Below the pieces are notes generated by a model. The model was not told the origin of the DNA. It did no database searches and saw only the letters and a program-made list of their open reading frames with translations. A stretch of 38,711 nucleotides of DNA from Bacteroidales bacterium (lineage in GTDB: Bacteria > Bacteroidota > Bacteroidia > Bacteroidales > UBA932): assembly GCA_017937885.1 (NCBI GenBank), contig JAGBCS010000011.1:1-38711 (forward strand). The letters are read 5' to 3'. The first letter of the stretch is position 1. Every line of letters begins with the position of its first letter. A program made the position numbers and the translations under genes. Positions 33,560-38,711 of this stretch are shown in pieces.

Positions 33560-35797
33560 TTATTCGAAGTTGCTCCATGCCGGAGGATTGACACCCATGA
33601 GGTTGCGGACGAAGAAGTCATAACGCTTGTGCTCGCCGAAGGCCTCGCCCATCGAGTGAGCCACGCCCGGCATCACGATAAGCTCGAAGTCCTTGTTCGC
33701 CTTGATAAGAGCGTCAACGACCTGCATTGTCGAAGCCGGATCCACATTGTCATCCATCTCGCCGACCATCAGCATAAGAGGACGGGTCAGAAGATGCGCA
33801 TGCTCGACATTCGATCCCTCCTTGTACTGGTCGCCGATAGGATAGCCGAGCCACTGCTCGTTCCACCAGATCTTGTCCATACGGTTGTCATGGCATCCGC
33901 ATGCAGAATATGCAGCCTTGTAGAATTCAGGATGGAAGAGAACTGCTGTAGTCGACTCCTGTCCTCCTGCCGAACAGCCGAAGATGCCGACTCTGTCGAT
34001 ATCCATGTACGGATACTTCTCGGCAGCAGCCTTGATCCAGAGCTTTCTGTCAGGTATACCGGCGTCCTTGAGGTTCTTGTAACATACTTCCTCGAACTCC
34101 TTCGAACGGAATGATGTACCCATGCAGTCAACCTGAACCACGATGAAACCGAGTTCGGCGATTGCCGACATGTATCTGTTGAAAGAGAAGAAGCTCTTAG
34201 GCACGTAATGATCGCCAGGGCCTGAGTAGATGTACTCGAGGATAGGATATTTCTTGTTCGGGTCGAAATTGGTCGGACGGATGATGATTCCCCACATGTC
34301 GGTCTTGCCGTCACGGCCCTTCGCGACGAAGACCTCAGGTGCCTTCCATCCGTTCTCGACGATCTTCGAGATATCAGCCTTTTCAAGTTCCATCACAAGT
34401 TCGCCGTTCTCCGCATTACGAAGGACAGCCACAGGAGCGTCGGCAACTGTAGAGACCACGTCGACGATATACTTGTTGTCACGTGAAAGCGTACCGACGT
34501 GCATACCCTTCGACGGAGTAAGGTCACGCATATCGCTTCCGTCGAATCCGATGCTGTAGTATCTGATGAAATATGGGTCCTCATCCTTGTTCACGCCGCT
34601 TGCCGCGAAATAGATGCGGCGGTTCGCCTCATCCACATCAAGGACCTGACGTACATACCACTGGCCTTTTGTGATCTGATTCTTCACCTTGCCGGAAGCC
34701 TTGTCATAGAGATAAAGATGGTTCCAGTTGTCACGCTCGCTCATCCAGATAATCTCTGAATCGTCCTCAGTATGGTGACGGAACTGGCGGCTGTAGTTCA
34801 CGAACTTCTCGCTTGACTCTTCGATCACGGTGCGGAGCTCTGCAGTCTCGGCATTGAGCTCGAGCACACGGTAATGCTTGTGTCCGCGCTCGTTGAACTC
34901 GAATGTAGCGGCCTTGCTGTCCTTGTTCCAGCGGAGGCTGTGAAGCTCGTACTGTGGCTTGAGCTGATCCTCTGGAGCTACAGCGGCAGCACCTGTCTCC
35001 ACGTTGAAGATGCATGGAAGGTGGAAGTTGAGTTCTTCGCCAGGTTTTGCATACTCCTGCTTGTGGAGCTTCGGCTGAAGCTGGTCCTTAGGGGACGACT
35101 CTACATAGTAAACATAATGCTTTTCAGCAGGACGAAGCTTCGTCGTAAGCACATACTTCGAATCCGGTGACCACTGGATATAAGACGAATAGTAGTTTCC
35201 GAGGGCACCGTCAAGGCTGAGTTCGCGGACTTCCCCTGTAGCTACGTCGCGCACTGCCACATTATGATTGCGGATGAACGCCACATACTTGCCGTCAGGT
35301 GACGGAACCGGAGGGAAATCCTTCTCGTCGCTCACCACCATCCAGTGCGGCTGAGGCTCTCTCGGAGGAAGCTGACCGAGATCCTTAAGCACAGATTTCT
35401 TGATGTCATACTCCCATGAATGGTTGTCCATCACGAAAGAAAGTGTCGCAAGATCCTCAGCGACATTAAGATACTGGAGGCCAAGATTCGATGCGTTCAC
35501 ATCCTTGCCTGCTGTTTCCTTGATGGCTTTTGCCAGCTTTGCATTATCGAAGAGCAGCTTGCTTGTCTTCTTGTCTGCATTCACGAGCACATACTCGTCA
35601 CAAGTCGGAGTATGACGCACATACCAGAAGTTGTGGGTCTCCCCGATCCATGACGGACGGACATTCGAATAATAGACGTTCTTTGCTGAAAAACGCTCGC
35701 CAAGGGAGAAGGCCCTTTTGTAGTCCTCCACAGTACCCTGAGCAGAAACGTTCACCATTGCAGCGAAAAGTGCTGCGACGATCAGTAATTTCTTCAT
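33560..35797 (-). CDS. S9 family peptidase (dipeptidyl/oligopeptidase type), secreted
   Basis: 745 residues. Signal peptide MKKLLIVAALFAAMVNVSAQ. A DPP IV-type N-terminal beta-propeller (to about 480) precedes an alpha/beta hydrolase domain with nucleophile Ser609 in FGCSAGGQ, the acid in GEMDDNVDP and the His in PGVAHSMG. The nucleophile elbow is GCSAGG rather than the GWSYGG of classical DPP IV, so specificity may differ from the paralogue at 1164-3263. It is first in an operon with the HExxH lipoprotein and GH51, behind a TAnnTTTG promoter with a matching -33 TTG. Confidence 0.94.
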   Translation of the reverse strand: MKKLLIVAALFAAMVNVSAQGTVEDYKRAFSLGERFSAKNVYYSNVRPSWIGETHNFWYVRHTPTCDEYVLVNADKKTSKLLFDNAKLAKAIKETAGKDVNASNLGLQYLNVAEDLATLSFVMDNHSWEYDIKKSVLKDLGQLPPREPQPHWMVVSDEKDFPPVPSPDGKYVAFIRNHNVAVRDVATGEVRELSLDGALGNYYSSYIQWSPDSKYVLTTKLRPAEKHYVYYVESSPKDQLQPKLHKQEYAKPGEELNFHLPCIFNVETGAAAVAPEDQLKPQYELHSLRWNKDSKAATFEFNERGHKHYRVLELNAETAELRTVIEESSEKFVNYSRQFRHHTEDDSEIIWMSERDNWNHLYLYDKASGKVKNQITKGQWYVRQVLDVDEANRRIYFAASGVNKDEDPYFIRYYSIGFDGSDMRDLTPSKGMHVGTLSRDNKYIVDVVSTVADAPVAVLRNAENGELVMELEKADISKIVENGWKAPEVFVAKGRDGKTDMWGIIIRPTNFDPNKKYPILEYIYSGPGDHYVPKSFFSFNRYMSAIAELGFIVVQVDCMGTSFRSKEFEEVCYKNLKDAGIPDRKLWIKAAAEKYPYMDIDRVGIFGCSAGGQESTTAVLFHPEFYKAAYSACGCHDNRMDKIWWNEQWLGYPIGDQYKEGSNVEHAHLLTRPLMLMVGEMDDNVDPASTMQVVDALIKANKDFELIVMPGVAHSMGEAFGEHKRYDFFVRNLMGVNPPAWSNFE

Positions 35798-35844
35798 ATT
35801 TTCAGTGTTATTGATTAGTTTTCGTGGTTATAAGGCACATTATA

Positions 35845-35852
35845 CAAAGATA
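35845..35852 (-). promoter_or_regulatory. Bacteroidota -7 element (TATCTTTG) of the S9/HExxH/GH51 operon
   Basis: Minus-strand TATCTTTG with a TTG 19 bases further upstream, the best match to the full -33/-7 consensus in the window. Leader of about 40 bases. Confidence 0.65.
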
Positions 35853-35912
35853 GCAAAATTATCCTTTATACAAGCCTGCGGCAACTATTAATAACGCCTG
35901 AAAATGTTTTCG

Positions 35913-38087
35913 TCAGACTTTCCAGACCTTCAGGTACTGCTGGAGAGCCCACATCTCGTCACGGTACTTGGCTGCGGCCATGAAATCAAGGTCAGCAGCA
36001 GCCTTCTGCATGTTGCGTTTGGCCTGGTCTACGGCCTTTTCGACCTGCTCGCGGCTCATCGAACGGATCACCGGATCCTGAAGCACCGCTGCGAGATCAG
36101 CCTGCAGGTATCCGTCGACATAGGCCGAATTTGTATCTCGTTTAGAATCATGCCCAAGACCGACGCTGACTGAGCCGCGTCCGAGATCCGTAGGATCCGG
36201 GATATATGTCGGATCATCGTATGAATTTGCCGCGCTTACCTTTCCGGTCACGGTATTCGCGAGACGTGGATTACGCTGCTTGTCATCCGCTCCCGCTTCC
36301 TCAAGAAGGACATTCTTCTTTACAGTCACCTGCGTCGGCGTGATGCCATGCAACTTATTGTATTCCATCTGCTTGCTGCGACGGCGATCTGTCTCGTAGA
36401 TCGTCTGCTGCATCGAGTCTGTGATCGTATCGGCATACATGATGACAAGGCCGTTCACATTTCGCGCGGCACGTCCGGCCGTCTGCGTCAGCGCCCTTCC
36501 GCTACGCAGGAAACCTTCCTTGTCGGCATCAAGAATAGCCACGAGCGACACCGTCGGTATGTCAAGTCCCTCGCGCAGAAGATTGACTCCGACGAGAACA
36601 TCAAAGAGACCGTTCTTGAAATCCTCGATTATCTCGACGCGTTCCATCGTGTCCACGTCCGAATGGATGTAGCGGCAGCGGACTCCCATCTTCGTGAAAT
36701 ACTTTTCGAGTTCTTCGGCCATCCTTTTTGTAAGCGTCGTGACAAGCACCCTCTCGTCGAGCTCGGCCCTCTTGCGGATTTCCTCAAGGAGGTCATCGAC
36801 CTGATGCTCTACAGGGCGCACCTCGATCGGCGGGTCGAGAAGTCCCGTCGGGCGCACAACCTGCTCTACGACAAGACCTTCCGAACGTTCCAGTTCATAA
36901 TCTGCAGGAGTCGCGCTGACGAACACCTTCTGTCCCGTGATGGCCTCGAATTCGTCGAACTTCAGCGGACGGTTGTCGGCGGCGGCGGGCAGACGGAAGC
37001 CGTACTCGACGAGTACGGACTTACGGGAATGATCTCCGCCGTACATGGCCCTGATCTGCGGCAGGGTCACATGGCTCTCATCTATGAAAGTGATGAAATC
37101 CTTCGGGAAATAATCGATCAGGCAGAACGGGCGCATACCCTCGCTTCGACCGTCGAAATACCTCGAATAATTCTCGATGCCCGGACAATAGCCCATCTCC
37201 TTGATGAACTCAAGATCATACTCCACACGCTGTTTGAGACGTTTGGCTTCCAGATGCTTGCCTATTTCATTGAAATATTCGCACTGGGCCATCATGTCGT
37301 CCTGGATCTGGCTGATCGCCTTTATGCTCCTTTCCTTCGTCGTCACGAAATTGCCGGCGGGATAGATCGAGATTTCCTCAAGATCGTCGATGAATGCTCC
37401 TGTCAGCGGATCGATGACCGAGATGGCATCGACCTCATCGCCGAAGAACTCGATGCGGACCGCATTTTCGCCATAGCCGATGCAGATGTCGACGGTATCG
37501 CCGCGTACGCGGAATGTGCCGCGTTTGAATTCCACTTCAGTACGGCTATACAGGGCATCCACAAGCTGATACAGAAGCCTTGTCATGCTCCTGCGCTCCC
37601 CTTTCCTGACATGGACCGTCTGGGCATGGAAATCCGCAGGGTTTCCGATACCATAAAGACATGACACGCTGGATATCACTATAACGTCCCTCCTTCCTGA
37701 CAGAAGCGAGGACGCGGCACTGAGCCTGAGCTTTTCGATCTCGTCGTTTATGCTCAGGTCCTTTTCTATATATGTATCAGTAACAGGAAGATACGCCTCC
37801 GGCTGGTAATAGTCGTAATAGGAAACGAAATACTCTACGGCATTGTTCGGAAAGAACGACTTGAACTCGCCGTACAGCTGTGCAGCGAGGGTCTTGTTGT
37901 GACTCAGGATGAGCGCCGGGCGCTGGAGCTTCTCGATGACGTTGGCCATCGTAAAGGTCTTGCCGGAGCCGGTGACGCCGAGGAGGGTCACGGCGTCCAC
38001 ACCGCTGCTGAGGGCGTCACAGATGCCTTTTATCGCCGCCGGCTGGTCACCTGACGGTCTGTATTCCGAATCTATCTTGAACTTCAT
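35913..38087 (-). CDS. uvrB: Excinuclease ABC subunit B
   Basis: Damage-verifying helicase-like subunit of nucleotide excision repair. 724 residues. Walker A GVTGSGKT (37-44), beta-hairpin YYDYYQPEAYLP (about 90-101), DESHVTLPQ box, motif V/VI region NLLREGLDIP and QTAGRAARN, and the C-terminal UVR domain (about 685-715, DLDFMAAAKYRDEMWALQ) that contacts UvrC. Compared with E. coli UvrB (about 673 residues) there is an extra spacer of about 50 residues before the UVR domain (SAANSYDDPTYIPDPTDLG and following). Probably monocistronic, with its own TAnnTTTG box 43 bases upstream. Confidence 0.98.
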   Translation of the reverse strand: MKFKIDSEYRPSGDQPAAIKGICDALSSGVDAVTLLGVTGSGKTFTMANVIEKLQRPALILSHNKTLAAQLYGEFKSFFPNNAVEYFVSYYDYYQPEAYLPVTDTYIEKDLSINDEIEKLRLSAASSLLSGRRDVIVISSVSCLYGIGNPADFHAQTVHVRKGERRSMTRLLYQLVDALYSRTEVEFKRGTFRVRGDTVDICIGYGENAVRIEFFGDEVDAISVIDPLTGAFIDDLEEISIYPAGNFVTTKERSIKAISQIQDDMMAQCEYFNEIGKHLEAKRLKQRVEYDLEFIKEMGYCPGIENYSRYFDGRSEGMRPFCLIDYFPKDFITFIDESHVTLPQIRAMYGGDHSRKSVLVEYGFRLPAAADNRPLKFDEFEAITGQKVFVSATPADYELERSEGLVVEQVVRPTGLLDPPIEVRPVEHQVDDLLEEIRKRAELDERVLVTTLTKRMAEELEKYFTKMGVRCRYIHSDVDTMERVEIIEDFKNGLFDVLVGVNLLREGLDIPTVSLVAILDADKEGFLRSGRALTQTAGRAARNVNGLVIMYADTITDSMQQTIYETDRRRSKQMEYNKLHGITPTQVTVKKNVLLEEAGADDKQRNPRLANTVTGKVSAANSYDDPTYIPDPTDLGRGSVSVGLGHDSKRDTNSAYVDGYLQADLAAVLQDPVIRSMSREQVEKAVDQAKRNMQKAAADLDFMAAAKYRDEMWALQQYLKVWKV

Positions 38088-38129
38088 TGTCTTATCCCGT
38101 CATTCCCGGTCTGACCGGAAATCTTTCTG

Positions 38130-38137
38130 CAAAGATA
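38130..38137 (-). promoter_or_regulatory. Bacteroidota -7 element (TATCTTTG) of uvrB
   Basis: Minus-strand exact match to TAnnTTTG, leader about 35-40 bases. Confidence 0.55.
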
Positions 38138-38172
38138 GTGATACTTCTATATTTCCCTTTCAGAAATTTTAT

Positions 38173-38180
38173 TATCTTTG
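38173..38180 (+). promoter_or_regulatory. Bacteroidota -7 element (TATCTTTG) of the NifU-like gene
   Basis: Exact match to TAnnTTTG, about 88 bases before the ATG at 38269. It is divergent from the uvrB box with about 35 bases between them. Confidence 0.55.
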
Positions 38181-38256
38181 CGTGATTTTCCACCACTTCC
38201 ATTTCGACAGGATGCCGTGCGTGGAGAAATCTTTTGAAAACACAGTTTTATAAAAC

Positions 38257-38268
38257 AATAGTACTATT
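38257..38268. promoter_or_regulatory. 12-bp palindrome AATAGTACTATT touching the start codon
   Basis: A perfect palindrome ending at the base before the ATG at 38269. It could bind a regulator or form a small RNA stem next to the start codon, but at this length and AT content it may be chance. Confidence 0.3.
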
Positions 38269-38711
38269 ATGGTTTATTCACACGAAGTGCAGCAGATGTG
38301 CTGCGTAAAGAAGGGACCTAACCACGGTCCGGCTCCAATTCCTGAAGAAGGAAAGTGGGTAAAATCAAAGCAGATTACTGATATCTCTGGCCTTACACAC
38401 GGTATCGGCTGGTGCGCACCTCAGCAGGGTGCCTGCAAGCTTACCCTCAATGTAAAGGAAGGTATCATCCAGGAGGCTCTCGTAGAGACAATCGGCTGCT
38501 CAGGTATGACTCACTCAGCTGCCATGGCATCTGAGATTCTCCCTGGCAAGACTCTCCTCGAGGCTCTCAACACTGACCTCGTATGCGACGCCATCAACAC
38601 AGCTATGCGCGAGCTCTTCCTCCAGATCGTTTACGGACGTACCCAGTCAGCTTTCTCTGAGGGTGGTCTTATGATCGGTGCAGGTCTTGAGGACCTCGGA
38701 AAGGGACTCCG
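38269..38711 (+). CDS. NifU-like iron-sulfur cluster assembly scaffold protein, 3' end cut off by window edge
   Basis: The frame is open from ATG 38269 to the end of the window (147 codons). The translation begins MVYSHEVQQMCCVKKGPNHG and contains GIGWCAPQQGACKLTL and ETIGCSGMTHSAAMASEIL. This cysteine-rich pattern is that of a group of scaffold proteins related to NifU/IscU found in anaerobic Bacteroidota and Firmicutes, often next to a gene for a GGGtGRT protein; that neighbour would lie outside the window. Probably cytoplasmic, with the cysteines holding a transient cluster. Codon bias is strong, as in highly expressed genes. Confidence 0.85.
   Translation, partial: MVYSHEVQQMCCVKKGPNHGPAPIPEEGKWVKSKQITDISGLTHGIGWCAPQQGACKLTLNVKEGIIQEALVETIGCSGMTHSAAMASEILPGKTLLEALNTDLVCDAINTAMRELFLQIVYGRTQSAFSEGGLMIGAGLEDLGKGL

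Noticed and set aside
36348..37664. 438-codon open frame antisense to uvrB
   Set aside because: It lies wholly within uvrB on the other strand, has no recognisable domain, and its translation has the low-complexity look of a mirrored coding frame. uvrB itself is certain.
1..38711. tRNA, rRNA, CRISPR array or transposase gene
   Set aside because: Looked for in all gaps; none is supported. The largest gap (20904-21175) holds a terminator, a dyad and a promoter.

Overview
The window is a 38.7-kb stretch of a Bacteroidota chromosome, most likely from a gut- or rumen-type Bacteroidales. This rests on a SusC/SusD pair followed by surface lipoproteins, GH95 and GH51 enzymes, several S9 peptidases, and promoters of the Bacteroidota type (TAnnTTTG) in almost every divergent or upstream gap. 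I cannot name the genus. There are no tRNA or rRNA genes, no insertion sequences with a transposase, and no CRISPR array. Gene density is high and many genes overlap by 1-11 bases.

Layout. 1-1.1 kb: 3' part of PEP carboxykinase, closed by a perfect 28-bp palindromic terminator. 1.2-7.2 kb (minus): four-helix/HAMP-like membrane protein, TrkH potassium channel subunit, RecD/Dda-like helicase, then a dipeptidyl peptidase IV; a long capped hairpin lies between the last two. 7.3-9.7 kb (plus): GH95 fucosidase lipoprotein. 9.7-13.1 kb (minus): TPR protein, HAD phosphatase, metallo-beta-lactamase-fold hydrolase. 13.2-14.2 kb (plus): an M28 peptidase homologue that has lost key catalytic residues. 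14.3-20.9 kb (plus): four-gene operon joined by ATGA overlaps (ABC exporter, VanZ-like protein, amidase-like protein with an inserted golvesin domain, L-cysteine desulfidase family protein). 21.2-30.6 kb (plus): SusC, SusD and three lipoproteins, two of them with HExxH metallopeptidase motifs. 30.7-35.8 kb (minus): S9 peptidase, a third HExxH lipoprotein, GH51 arabinofuranosidase. 35.9-38.1 kb (minus): uvrB. 38.3 kb to the end (plus): 5' part of a NifU-like Fe-S scaffold protein.

How the genes work together (inference): the window is rich in secreted or surface peptidases (two S9, three HExxH lipoproteins, one M28-like) plus fucosidase and arabinofuranosidase. The SusCD locus contains no glycosidase and looks built for peptides or glycopeptides. 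Cysteine desulfidase and PEP carboxykinase would fit growth on amino acids.

The most unusual signal is a pair of 118-119-bp elements at 3301-3419 and 30582-30699. Each has a locus-specific stem of 26-28 bp, unrelated between the two sites, capped by the same 61-base GC-rich core. The cores differ at only three bases, all in one internal tetraloop. This looks like a structured RNA or a hairpin-forming mobile element, and I do not recognise it as a described family.
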